DNA from: Verticillium longisporum | Taxonomy: Eukaryota > Ascomycota > Sordariomycetes > Glomerellales > Plectosphaerellaceae | Length of the DNA stretch: 64,000 nt | Direction of reading: 5' to 3' | Assembly: GCA_019188255.1 (NCBI GenBank) | Contig: JAETXT010000005.1 | Span: 4,092,001-4,156,000 of the forward strand | Shown here: piece by piece, positions 31,939 through 42,296 of the stretch | How the letters are laid out: the number at the start of each line of letters is the position of its first letter | Numbering within the stretch: the stretch's first letter is position 1 | Position numbers and translations under genes: made by a program | The notes under the pieces: model-generated | Databases searched by the model: none | Told to the model about the DNA's origin: nothing | What the model saw: the letters and a program-made list of their open reading frames with translations, nothing else

Positions 31939-34130
31939 TGTTTGGTTGGCAGTGGAAGTCGATCTGTCTCGATGAATTCGGATGACCGGTGTAGCCAGTA
32001 GATGAGGTCTGGTTGTGCGTTGCGCAGGGGTGATGTCAATATGCAGGCAGGGAACTGCAATTGAGTGGTCCCAGCTCTTGGGATTCGTCCAAGTGATGAC
32101 TATATCAGACAGCCATACCTGAAGAGGGCTTTCAGTCGTAAGACGGTGTGGTGATACAAGACGAATTCGACGTCTCGCTGGCGGTGATGAACTCCAGTGG
32201 TGCTGATACTAGTGTTATGAACCAAGCCAGCACCAGGTCGGTGCGACGAGTGTAACGAAATACAGAAACTGTAGCCCAGCTCCCCGGAGCACCTGCCTCG
32301 GCGAAACGTATTGAAACGAAGGACAATAGCTTTCAACGCCAACAAAGGACGTCAAGCGTCTTCTTCGCTCCCAGTACGCGTCTCTGAAGAAGATCGACAA
32401 AGAGAGAGGGGTGGGGGAGAGGACGACCACGGGCACTACATGTGGCAGTGAGACATGAGGAAAGATGAACCGGGGAGTGTTCCAACGGCCACGGGAGGCA
32501 AGTGGGGAAGCCTAGACTTGATCGGACGGAAAGGAAGTTGCGACTCATCATCTTGACTACCTACAGGGTGTGTCGAATCGCGCAAGCCACAGCTCGGTGT
32601 TCTGCGAATCGACTGGTGCGAGACCGATAGGCGGAGCTCGACTACAGAGGATTCGGATGGAGGTGGGAAGGTGCATTGCGCTAAATGGACTAGGGTGGAA
32701 CGCTCAGCTCCCACGCCTTGACGCTCAACGCCGAGCTTCCTTGGGGCATCGTAGTTGGTGGCGCTTCCTTGGGCTTGGCTGGCCCATCTCCATTGTGCCG
32801 AGATCATGTGCCACATATCTGTTACGAAGAAGCCCGGCGTAATATATACATCCATGGGTAGGTGGTCTAATATGAATTATGACTTGTGATAAACGTGCAT
32901 GCATCTTGGGCCAAGAGCAGGCCAGCCGGCAGGCAAACTCTCAAGGGAGCCTGCTTGAGATCAATACGAGGTCAGATGGCACAAGAAAGAAGGAAAACTC
33001 CCAAGTTCAGCCTGTAGTTGGATAACGCTCAGGCCAGCAGACGACACCATGCTGATGGGAATCGTACCGATCGACTTGGGCGTGGCCGGCGTGAAATTGA
33101 GAGATCGGCTTTGGCGGGCTACCGTCCGACTGGTTCCTGTTCATCCATTCTCGCTGAATTAGGGCGCGAGTCTGTTTTTTTTTTCTACTTTCCCTCATCT
33201 TCCATGCGACGGACCCATGTCGAGACCCTCGCCAGGCATCGACATGTGGGGATACGCTCCCAAAAAGGCGCCTTCGCTGGCGGGAATTCCGATGGCAAAA
33301 ACACGCGAAACACCCCGAACAGGCAAATGGCGTACATAGCGGCTTCGAGATCGAGGCCCTGTGAGGCTGCACTAGGGTCTCGTTGGCTGGCCACGCAGTT
33401 GAATAAAATATTGGATTAGCCGCTGCCGATCATCCCAATTGTTGGGTTGTATCTGATCAGCAAGGTGGCATGCTCAACTCGAGTATTGGGGCTTCCATCT
33501 GGTAAATTTGTTGGAAACGCCGTGCCCCAAAGCGCTCGCTGGCTGGTCTGGCAGACGCAGCCCGCCCGCAGGAATGGCATGGGTGGCCCGGGTCTCGTCA
33601 AATCTTGCATCGGGAGTCTGTGCAATGCGGGCCATCCTTGTAGTGTGCGTTGCATGGGGCACTGACTGCTGGGTTTTGCGCGGCCTGAATTGAGAAGAAT
33701 ACCAAGGATGATAAATTGGACCGGATTTCTGTTGTCGCGTGTTTGTTCAGCTCTTGTTGACCCACTGTGAGCCATATCCCTTCGTGCACCTTGCTCAATA
33801 AACAGTTGAGGATACGCCAAACGGGTATTTGGTTGAATCACACGTGTTCTGGTCCTGAACTCTGGTCCTGAACACCTTACCGGACCTAGGTACCTCACTA
33901 CCTGGTTGAGATGTTGAATCTTTGTCAGCTGCCAAAGGTGTGGGTGTCATAGCAAATGCGCCCTGCCAGTGCGCCAGCCATCGCCATTCAGTGATGACCC
34001 AGTGGTCTCGCCCCTGCGCTCAGACCACCCCCACCTCTACACCCCGCCATGCCCGCTTGAAGCCGACGTCGCTCAAGGCCGCCGCACCAACCACCTTCCC
34101 TCAACACCACAGACCACCACCATTGACACC
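31939..34130. other. 2.2-kb intergenic region
   Basis: Separates two divergently transcribed orphan genes. No convincing coding sequence. A CCTAGGTACCT motif occurs near 33883-33893 and a T-rich run near 33174-33183. Confidence 0.5.
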
Positions 34131-35153
34131 ATGCCTGGCCTCACGATATCCACTGACTCCGTGTCCCCACGCACGACAGCCGCACCATTCGAGGCACAAC
34201 AAGCACATGCCCAGGCTCAGACTCAAGGCCAACCTCAGGCGCAGGCGCCACCGATAGCGCCGTCAACAGCAAACCCATTAGGCAGCGCGCCACAATCACA
34301 ATCCCGTTCGACCTCGCCAGTCCGTCCCCCAATAAGTCCCATAACACCAACACTCCCCGCGACCGAGCTTCCGCCGCTCCCGAACCCGCAACAACTTCCG
34401 CCCCCTGTCTCCTCAGCCGCATCCTTCTCCGCAGGTCGCCAGACATTCACCCACAACCAACCCGTGCCCGACGCCGCAGCGACGGCCATCCCCCCACCGC
34501 GCCCCGAACCGATCGACTTTGACGCGAACCCTGACGTCCTAGCCCTCAAGTCCGCCATATCCATCCTGCAGCTCCAGCGCCAGAGGGCAGCCAACGACAT
34601 ACGTGCTCTCGGCGCGGCGAAAGATGCGGCTGCCGCCGATCCCGAAGCGTTCCTCGCCGATCTGACCGCCAACAAGATCCGCGGCCAGCAAGACCCCCTC
34701 TTCCCCACGGCGCAGGCGCACGACTCCTCATCCTCCGAAGACGAGAGCGACGATGACGACGAACCTGAAGCCGCGCCTTCAGGCGACGTGCCGCTGGCAG
34801 GTGGATCCGCCGTCGACGGGGACCCGCCACGGCAGCCGAAGCCCAAGTCGAAACCCAAGAGCGCCGAACCGCCGAAGCCGTGGAAGAACCTGCCCCGTCC
34901 ACAAAATGGTGTACGGTGTCCGCCCATCAACTGGGCGCAATAAGCTGTCGACGGCGACTCGATCGACAAGCTCCATGCCGAGCAGCGTGCCCGCCCGAAC
35001 CAGGGCCAGCCAGCCGTGGTGGGGTCCGATAGCGCCTTTGAATTCAAAGGCAGCACCGACGCGAACAGGGCGGACTTTGTGGGCGTTGCGGCACCGTATA
35101 TGCCCGGCCGGGATAAACTGGACAACAAGAAGCCGCGGGGTGGCCGGCGCTGA
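34131..35153 (+). CDS. Pro/Gln/Asp-rich orphan with conserved PINWAQ motif, interrupted by TAA
   Basis: The start ATG at 34131 has a good context (gacaccATGcc); an in-frame ATG at 33969 is possible but encodes leader-like sequence. The frame stays open to TGA 35151-35153 except for TAA at 34941-34943. Just before it lies VRCPPINWAQ, and just after it AVDGDSIDKLHAEQRARPNQG, a block I associate with fungal proteins where Tyr follows INWAQ. TAC/TAT to TAA would explain the stop. The protein would be about 340 residues: a disordered N-terminus, a helical segment (ALKSAISILQLQRQRAANDIRAL), an acidic Ser/Asp stretch and a basic C-terminus. Function is unknown. Confidence 0.68.
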
Positions 35154-35705
35154 GGAAGGGGTGGTATCCCAGAACCAAGATATGACGTGGAAGGCTGTGG
35201 ATGAGGCTTCTCTTGCGTGCAGGACACCATATCATGTTGACGATTTCATGTTTGGACGGGTTCATGATTAGAGTAGCTGTGACACTATTGTCTTGATTGC
35301 ATGACGCTCCCACTGAGCACAATTTCACCTGCTCTCACTTCGCGTACTCAGCCGCCGTCTGCCCGCCCCGTTATCATGCAAATCATCCATGTTGTGGTGG
35401 GGAATCTAGCTAGCAATCGCGACCTTTCTCCCTCTCCTTCGTGGTATGTTACCCCAAGCCTGGTCCAAACGCCATCCCATACAAATGTCGGTCTTCGCCA
35501 CGGTGTTCCTCATAATGTGTGACGGTCTGCCATTTGCCCTTTGACCATGCAATGCACAAAGTCCCCAACCCAAGTACAAGTTTCCATCCTCCAGAAAACT
35601 GCAGCGTGGCTCGCTAAGATTGAGAATTGCTTCGTGAAAATGCTTAGAAGTCCCTAGGCCATGTCAGTCAGTTCTGAGACAATAATAATGTGAGAACATG
35701 TGCAC
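35154..35705. other. Convergent intergenic region
   Basis: 3' flanks of the PINWAQ orphan and the tandem-E2 gene. Nothing else was seen. Confidence 0.5.
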
Positions 35706-37431
35706 TCACTCAGTGCTCTGCTGCACAGATCTCCTCAGACGGCGGTTGTAATTCCTCCTTCCGTCTGCACCACTCCAGTAAAGCTGATTGGCCTCAAGAT
35801 TTACCAAAGTTCGGGGATCGTAAGCGGGGTCCTCCTCCTCAAGGTTATCAATGACGGCCTCGATATGTGTGAGTACATCTTCTTTCCTCATAGGGTTTGG
35901 CGAGTAGCATGCCGTGCCGTCGAGCGCAATGCGATGGTGGAAGATCTTGGTGCTGAACTTGACGCGAGGCTGCTCGTCAGGGAACCTGGGGCTGAAGTGA
36001 ATCTTGATCTTGAAAAGTCCTCCGTCGAGGTTGGTCATGGGCCGGCCAAAGTATGTGATGACCCACACGAAGGGGTTGTTGTCCTCCAGTTGTATGTCGT
36101 GGGGTATGTCCCTACGCTTAAAATTCTGAATGATCTGCTCGAACTGGTGCTGCAGATTCACACTGACGGTAGTCTCTCTCCTTTTGGCGTCAAGGCCCTC
36201 CCTGGCCCAGTTGTCGAGCTCGTCATCGATGGCTCTCTTGATGTTGTGCAGACGACGCTCAAGCTCGGTATAGTTGAACTTGCCCTCCATGGAATTACTG
36301 GAACCTTCGAAAGGCATGCGAACGAAGGGCTGATGATCTTTGACCTCTGCTTTGGCCTTTCGGATGGCCTCCAGATAGGAATCGTAGTACCAGAGGAATC
36401 TGCGCTTGCAAAGGTCTTTGAACGGTTCGAAGGGCACCGACGACTCGTCAAGGTCATCCATGTCTTGCTCGAGGCTATCATGATCGGCCGCGGACTGAGA
36501 TGCGAGCGCCACGCCGTCTGGAGTGAGGCCGAGATATTGTTCCATACGCTGTATTACTGAGATTCGAAGTGTCTCGTGGCGGATCTGTATCTCGTCAGTC
36601 TTCCTATCTCCATGTTCAAGCTCGCCATTGCTGACCTTTTGCACGTATGCCTCTTGATTCTTCTTGTCAGATGGATCGTTCGCTTCCTCGAATCCAGGCT
36701 CGTTCTCGTAAGGATTTCCTGACATCAGGCTCTGGATCGATAGAAGGATTGATTCGAGTCCTTGAGCTGCAGACCACTCCTCGCCCCGTTCTCCACGCCA
36801 TGTGCTACATTGTCATTAGTTGGTGAAGACAGTAAAAGGCAAAGGATGATTACCCCAAGATAGACCTTGGAAACATTAGCGACACATGTATTTGGTGGAT
36901 TTATACCACAACTTACAGGCAGACTTTGCCAGTTGAGTAAATATTTGGGTTAAAACGACAGCGACCCGAGTTGGTTGTTACAGCCGTAACCTGGGGCGAC
37001 TTGCGCGGATAGTCTAGGCAATGTATCAGCACTTTTACTCATGCCTCGGCTTTGAGAATGAGGGCTACCCTTGTTGAACTTGAAAGCAAACTTGACAAAC
37101 GGTTAGCGACAGGATAAGGCTTGCTTGTTCTTAAACTCTTGAAGAACCCACCTCGAAGAAGCCGAACTCGTACGGAGTATCGGCTGGCCCAATGATCATC
37201 GCGCGCACGTTACGAACATCGACATCTCTACATGCCACAGCGAGTGCTTAATGATATTGTACGTCAGTCAAGTCGTTGGGGATATTGGGTAGAGGTATCG
37301 CTTCGTACATAGGTCGGAGGATCGCTGGAGGTCGCTGAGCTCCTACAGACAGCATGGTCAGCGCCACATAACCGATGCTAGAATTGTCTGATGCGAACCT
37401 TTGTAATCCGGATAATCGACTGATCAGCCAT
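35706..37431 (-). CDS. Tandem ubiquitin-conjugating (E2) domain protein, UBE2Z-like, 7 exons
   Basis: Spliced CDS of 1392 nt, 463 aa. Exons (minus): 37431-37399, 37342-37309, 37246-37152, 37090-37069 (22 nt), 37013-36917, 36865-36854 (12 nt), 36804-35706. The introns are 56, 62, 61, 55, 51 and 49 nt. The first UBC domain (residues 1 to about 130) starts MADQSIIRITKEL, has FNPN at 82-85 in place of HPN, the catalytic Cys93 in KVCLSILGTW, and the ISIQSLM...NPYENEPGFE region typical of UBE2Z/Use1-like E2s. After an acidic helical linker a second UBC-like fold follows (FVWVITYFGRPMTNLDGGLFKIKIHFSP... GTACYSPNP), whose Cys may be active or vestigial. It likely charges with ubiquitin or a ubiquitin-like protein in the cytosol or nucleus. 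The 12-nt exon encodes SIL plus split codons. Confidence 0.93.
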
Positions 37432-38104
37432 GACAAGCAGCTTTCAGGGTTTGATGCCCAGTTGTGTCTTCGTCACGCGCGGTTGGTTCTGTCCACAAGG
37501 GGGTAGGACCAGGTACTGTATCATGCGTCGCAGCTTGACTCAAGCGTTCGAAATATATCTTTCGCGGAAAGGACGGTCGGTGCCTGGATGGGTACGCAGG
37601 CAGCAGCACGGAATGAAAGGTCGTGGCAGGCAAGATACAACGGGTCGAGTCCAGCGGTAACGGGTTGTGGAGGGGAAACCGTCGAGGCAGGAGCTATTTG
37701 GCGGGGTAGGCGCGGGGCTGACAAGATAGCTTCTTGTTCACACAGGGCACCAGGTTGCATCGATTAACAGAATTTCCTCATGAGCCTCGCAAATAAAATA
37801 TCATGTAAGTGTGGACTAGAGGAGAAGTTGTTCTCGACAGCCTTCCAGAGACCGAGCCGTGTGTATGCGGAATATGATGAGGCAGACGATAGGATGGTTA
37901 AGGTCACATGTTCTACGAATACCCCACATCCAATTGGTAGAGACGAGACGCAAACGCACGATGCACAGTTGACACGAGCTGTTTGTTACCACTGTGCTCA
38001 ACAGATGACAGCATTCTATTTCTGGGTCATCAAGGTCTTCCTAGTGGAGGCCTTGCCTGTGCAAAGGATAGGCTGTTTCTTCTTGTCGCCGATCACTGTA
38101 GCCC

Positions 38105-38415
38105 AGCCTTCAGGGTACCTACAGGTACCTAGGTAGCATGGGATACAGCAGGAAGCTTCGGCTTATCCCTTTGAACACGAGAACGGTCTCAGGTACTTTG
38201 AAGCCAAGAGCCGCCGGCTCGACCGCCTACTTAAAGGATCTTATCTCATATAGTGCTATCAAGCGATATTACATAACTGGCCCAGAAGCCAATTCTGCCA
38301 TTATATCTGGAGCACCCAGTACGTACCGTTGTACCTGAGGTCGTTCTCGTGTTCAAAGGGATGAAGTAGGCACCTACCTTGAGGTACCTACCTAGGTAAG
38401 TAGGTAGGGGTCTAC
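38105..38415. repeat. GGTACCT / CCTAGGTA motif clusters
   Basis: Palindromic and near-palindromic copies (GGTACCTAGGTAG near 38126-38138; a run of TACCT/AGGTA near 38368-38410) border the inverted-repeat element. Similar copies occur at about 33883-33896 and 60808-60842. Their origin is unknown. Confidence 0.65.
38165..38362. mobile_element. MITE-like inverted-repeat element
   Basis: Arms 38165-38196 and 38331-38362 are reverse complements over 32 bp with two mismatches, enclosing 134 bp of non-coding sequence. The total of 198 bp is the size of a fungal MITE. No clear target-site duplication is visible at the outer ends. Confidence 0.6.
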
Positions 38416-38750
38416 CACACGAACAGCGACTGATTGAGCTGATCCCTAGTACTGGCCTACCGTACCTAGGTATCTCAACTACGGCGGCACAGTAGGTGCC
38501 CAGGAGTGGATCCACCTCCCCTTGACGCAGGCATCCACGTCGCTGCCTTGCACCCCAACCCATGGCACAATCGGTGCATCTCGCGGGGCCAATTGACGCG
38601 TAAATCGATTTCTGGCACGCGTCAACTGGGCCACTTCTGACATACTAGATTTCTACACCATTGCCAGTCTCGCAGATTCCCTCCAGAGACGATACTGACG
38701 ATACCACCAAGGACAGCTTCCTGCTTCCCCTTTCCATCAATACAATCACG

Positions 38751-40105
38751 ATGGCTAGCTTCTTCGATCTCAAAGCGAGAAAGCAAGCAGCGGCCAATGG
38801 CGCTTCATCCCAAAAGCAGGACAAGTCTTCGCAGCCACCACGAGCGCAACCTTGGGTCGAGAAATAGTACGCGCTGTCCTGAGTTTGCGTTTGGAACCCG
38901 ATAATAATTATTTCCAGCCGTCCGAAGACCCTCAGCGACGTTACGGCCCAGGACCACACTGTGACTATCCTGCAGCGTACTCTGCAAGCCTCCAATGTAC
39001 GTGACTTAGAGATTCGGAACGCGATGCAATGAGATGCTGACGGCAGAAAGCTTCCACATATGCTGTTCTACGGCCCGCCAGGTACATGAACAATGAAGTC
39101 CATCATGCTCGACAGGGGGTGTTAACTGTCATCATCAGGTACCGGCAAAACCTCGACCGTCCTCGCTCTTGCGAAGGAGCTCTATGGCCCCGAACTCATC
39201 AAGACCCGCGTCCTCGAGCTGAACGCCTCTGACGAACGAGGCATCTCCATCGTACGCGAGAAGGTCAAAAACTTTGCACGCATGCAATTAACGAATCCGA
39301 CTGCCGAATACAAGAAGCGATATCCTTGCCCTCCCTTCAAGATCATCATCCTTGACGAGGCCGATTCGATGACGCAAGACGCGCAAAGCGCTCTGCGTCG
39401 TACAATGGAAACATACAGCAAGATCACACGATTCTGCCTGATCTGCAACTACGTCACGCGCATCATTGACCCCCTTGCCAGCCGATGTAGCAAGTTCCGT
39501 TTCAAGAGCCTGGACCAGGGGAACGCTAAGCGAAGGCTGGAAGAGATTGCGAAGAATGAGGGTGTCGAGCTCGAAGAAGGTGCTGTTGATGCCTTGATCA
39601 AATGCAGCGAGGGTGACTTGCGAAAGGCTATCACGTTTCTGCAAAGTGCCGCGCGACTTGTCGGGGCGACGGAGAATGCCGACGGGGACCAGTCGATGGA
39701 CGTCGACAAGAAGCCGATTACAGTCAAGATCATTGAAGATATTGCTGGTGTCATCCCCGAGTCAACGATCAACAAATTGACAACCGCAATCCGTCCTCAA
39801 AAGTCCGGGGACACGTATCAGAATGTCGCCGGAGTAGTTCAGGAGATGGTGGCCGATGGCTGGAGTGCAGGCCAGGTTGTCTCTCAAGTAGGCCTTCTCA
39901 TCTCCACTTCTAGACCTGCAAAACTAACTCTCAATAGCTCTACCAGAATATCGTTTACGACGAGGCCATTCCTGACGTTCAGAAAAACAAGATAGTTCTC
40001 ATCTTCTCCGAGGTAGACAAGCGGCTTGTTGACGGTGCGGACGAGCATCTTTCAATCCTTGACCTTTCGCTCAGGATATCGGGAATCATGGCCGGCCGGA
40101 GTTAA
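38751..40105 (+). CDS. RFC2: Replication factor C subunit 2 (human RFC4 type), 5 exons
   Basis: CDS of 1143 nt, 380 aa. Exons 38751-38866, 38918-38996, 39051-39081 (31 nt), 39139-39887, 39938-40105; introns 51, 54, 57 and 50 nt. This AAA+ clamp-loader subunit loads PCNA at primer ends. Landmarks: PWVEKYRPK at the N-terminus, Walker A GPPGTGKT at 73-80, [10 protein letters not shown], Walker [10 protein letters not shown], the SRC motif (ASRCSKFRF), sensor 2 in the GDLRKAI region, and a C-terminal helical collar. Sequence and length fit yeast Rfc2. An MDVDKK-containing insertion sits between the AAA+ and collar domains. The gene is intact. Confidence 0.96.
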
Positions 40106-40251
40106 TCGAGATGGTTTTGCATGGACATGCGAGAACAAAACTGGAAGGCGTTGGGAAAACCGGGGGTAGTTCACAATTACGAAGGTTGATTTGAAAGCGC
40201 TCCATTATCATCGTGGCGATTTTGTACTTTCCTCGCTCTATATCAGTCATG

Positions 40252-41811
40252 TCAACCCATAAGGCCCAGCTTACCATCCAAGACAGCCCAAGGGTCAGCA
40301 CGATCACCCCGTTTGAATGTGGCAACATCCGGGTGTTGCCTTGCTCCAGCCTTGCGTGATGATTCTTCTGTCAACCAAATATCGTCTTCTGTGGTGTCCC
40401 CTGTAATCACCCTTTCATGTTCATTACGTTTCCGTCCAAAGAGCTGTTCAACGTCGTGAAGAGCCTTCATAGACCCCTCGAGTGCCAGGTGCCCTTCTTC
40501 GACCTTCTCAGCTACAGTCTCCATCGTGGAGATCTTTGCCGAGTCCGCGGCATACACCCATGGTCTGACTTGACTGACTGTGTCTGGTGTGTCTGACGCA
40601 GCTGCTGACATGTGCTCATCAAAGCCCGATTTACCTCTCTTGGCGGCTGGCATGGAGTGGCTTGGAAGAAGTTGGCTTTCCTCAGCCAGGTGAACCAGAA
40701 TTTGTCTCGTAACTTTGACTTGCTGGGCCAAGATGGTGTTGATATGAGACTTTTGTTGGATCATGCCCTTTTGCTGCCGTGACAGATCGAGAAGGTCCTC
40801 TAGGTAGGGAAGCACAACGTGTCCAGCAGATGAAGATAAGTCTTCCGTCTCTTCCACCCTTGGCGTCTCCGATGTTTGGCTGAGCTTGATGGTTGGGCGT
40901 GTGCGTTGAGAGGCGAGTGTCAGGAGGGACTTGCGCGTCGCAACGTAGCTTGCATATTTCTCCTTCACCTGAGCAAGTTGCAACGACAAGTCGACGTCTG
41001 CAGAACCAGCTTCGACCCCGTTGTGGGCAGGCTCTCCTGAAGTGTCTTGGTCTGCATCATCACCAGTTGCCTTGCTAAGCTCGGTCTCGATCCAGTTGAT
41101 GAGCTCATTCCGTGTGACATTCAGAGCGTGCAGCCTCGCCATCTCACCGATAGCGTCTTTACCGGGTTCGACGCGGTCCCGCACTACGTCGAGGAGCTTT
41201 TCTTCTTGTCGCAGGAGAATCTTAGTCCGCAAAACCACTTTTTCCATCTCGTTGACGACAGCGGCGAGGTCAGCTTTGGCGGCTGTGGTGTCTGTACCGA
41301 AACTGTTAACCACTTCGCGGGGCACTTGTGGCAGTTCGATTGAGTCATTGTAGATCTCTTCGAGGTTAAGAAAATCAGGTGATGCTACTGGCTGCTGTGT
41401 AAGTGTATCTAGATGCTTCTGTATCGCTGCGAGCCTTTCATGTTTCTGTTGTAGCTTGATGAGCGCGAGGTGTTCCCGCAAGTGGTCCGCCGAGTTCTGC
41501 TGGTGTCTGACTGGAGCCGTGTCGGACAGTGTGGTTTCACCGAGCTGCGCATGTTCCTGGCGTGCTTTGATATTGGCTCGAACTGCTCTTAAATAATCCC
41601 GCTGCAGTCCATGAGTCTCTCGATGATGCTGAACCTGGTCGCTGGCTTGAAGCAGTGACAGCGGGCGCTGTAGTGTGTCGGCCTGGCGTTGCCGTTGTAG
41701 ATGAAGAGCCAGAACGCGCCTGATGTAAGAGACTTGCTCCCTTGGCTTGATGTAAGGCTCGAGGCTCGACTTTATTTGCTGAATAGCCTCTGGCTCGGTG
41801 TTCTGTAACAT
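40252..41811 (-). CDS. Coiled-coil protein of unknown function
   Basis: Intronless, 519 aa. The sequence is almost wholly helical with heptad-like Leu/Gln/Glu spacing (about 60-160, 180-260 and 280-400) and few aromatic residues. It ends in a short conserved-looking tail with Trp and Pro (KRGDRADPWAVLDGKLGLMG). It resembles scaffold, kinetochore or augmin-type subunits in composition only; I cannot assign a family. It converges on RFC2 (146 bp between stops) and diverges from BRR2 (485 bp between starts). Confidence 0.82.
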   Translation of the reverse strand: MLQNTEPEAIQQIKSSLEPYIKPREQVSYIRRVLALHLQRQRQADTLQRPLSLLQASDQVQHHRETHGLQRDYLRAVRANIKARQEHAQLGETTLSDTAPVRHQQNSADHLREHLALIKLQQKHERLAAIQKHLDTLTQQPVASPDFLNLEEIYNDSIELPQVPREVVNSFGTDTTAAKADLAAVVNEMEKVVLRTKILLRQEEKLLDVVRDRVEPGKDAIGEMARLHALNVTRNELINWIETELSKATGDDADQDTSGEPAHNGVEAGSADVDLSLQLAQVKEKYASYVATRKSLLTLASQRTRPTIKLSQTSETPRVEETEDLSSSAGHVVLPYLEDLLDLSRQQKGMIQQKSHINTILAQQVKVTRQILVHLAEESQLLPSHSMPAAKRGKSGFDEHMSAAASDTPDTVSQVRPWVYAADSAKISTMETVAEKVEEGHLALEGSMKALHDVEQLFGRKRNEHERVITGDTTEDDIWLTEESSRKAGARQHPDVATFKRGDRADPWAVLDGKLGLMG

Positions 41812-42296
41812 TCTAATTGACCGTCTCGCTGCCAGATTCAGACGACGGTGATGCGGTAAAAAAGGTCCAAGTGTTCAACCGATCGTCGACGTGATGAGCC
41901 AAATGACGAAGCTACAAAGAAAAAGCTGGGAACACAAGTGATACCGTACAGAATATGTCAATAAATTCCCAGCATTTATGCTTCCATCAGATTGGCCGCC
42001 AGATTGTCAAGGACCTACCATCACATTCACTCTTGTTAACCCCCAGTAAGTGCTTGTGGCTTGACTAGTTGCTGGAACACGTGACTTCGCGCGCTGCCTA
42101 GACCACCAGCCACAACCATCCACTGTGGACCCATCATCCATCTTTTCAGGCTTCTCGACTCGTTACCTGCATTCAACAAGACGTACTACAACGCGCCATC
42201 TGCTTTTGCCCCAAGCACAACACACTCCGGCGCAAGACGACAAGGGCGCTTTCGACATCGGTCCATGGCAGACGACATACCACGAATCTAGCCAAG
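41812..42296. promoter_or_regulatory. Divergent promoter of coiled-coil gene and BRR2
   Basis: 485 bp between two divergent start codons. Pyrimidine-rich stretches are present on both sides but no specific element was identified. Confidence 0.5.

Larger units (their letters stand above)
37432..38750. other. 1.3-kb intergenic region with inverted repeat and TACCTAGG motifs
   Basis: Lies between the divergent E2 and RFC2 genes. It contains a 32-bp terminal inverted repeat structure (38165-38362) flanked on both sides by clusters of GGTACCT/CCTAGGTA motifs. No gene was recognised. Confidence 0.6.

Noticed and set aside
40200..40275. Intron at the end of the coiled-coil gene (GTAAGC donor)
   Set aside because: The nearest acceptor would give a 37-nt intron, too short, and the unspliced tail looks complete.
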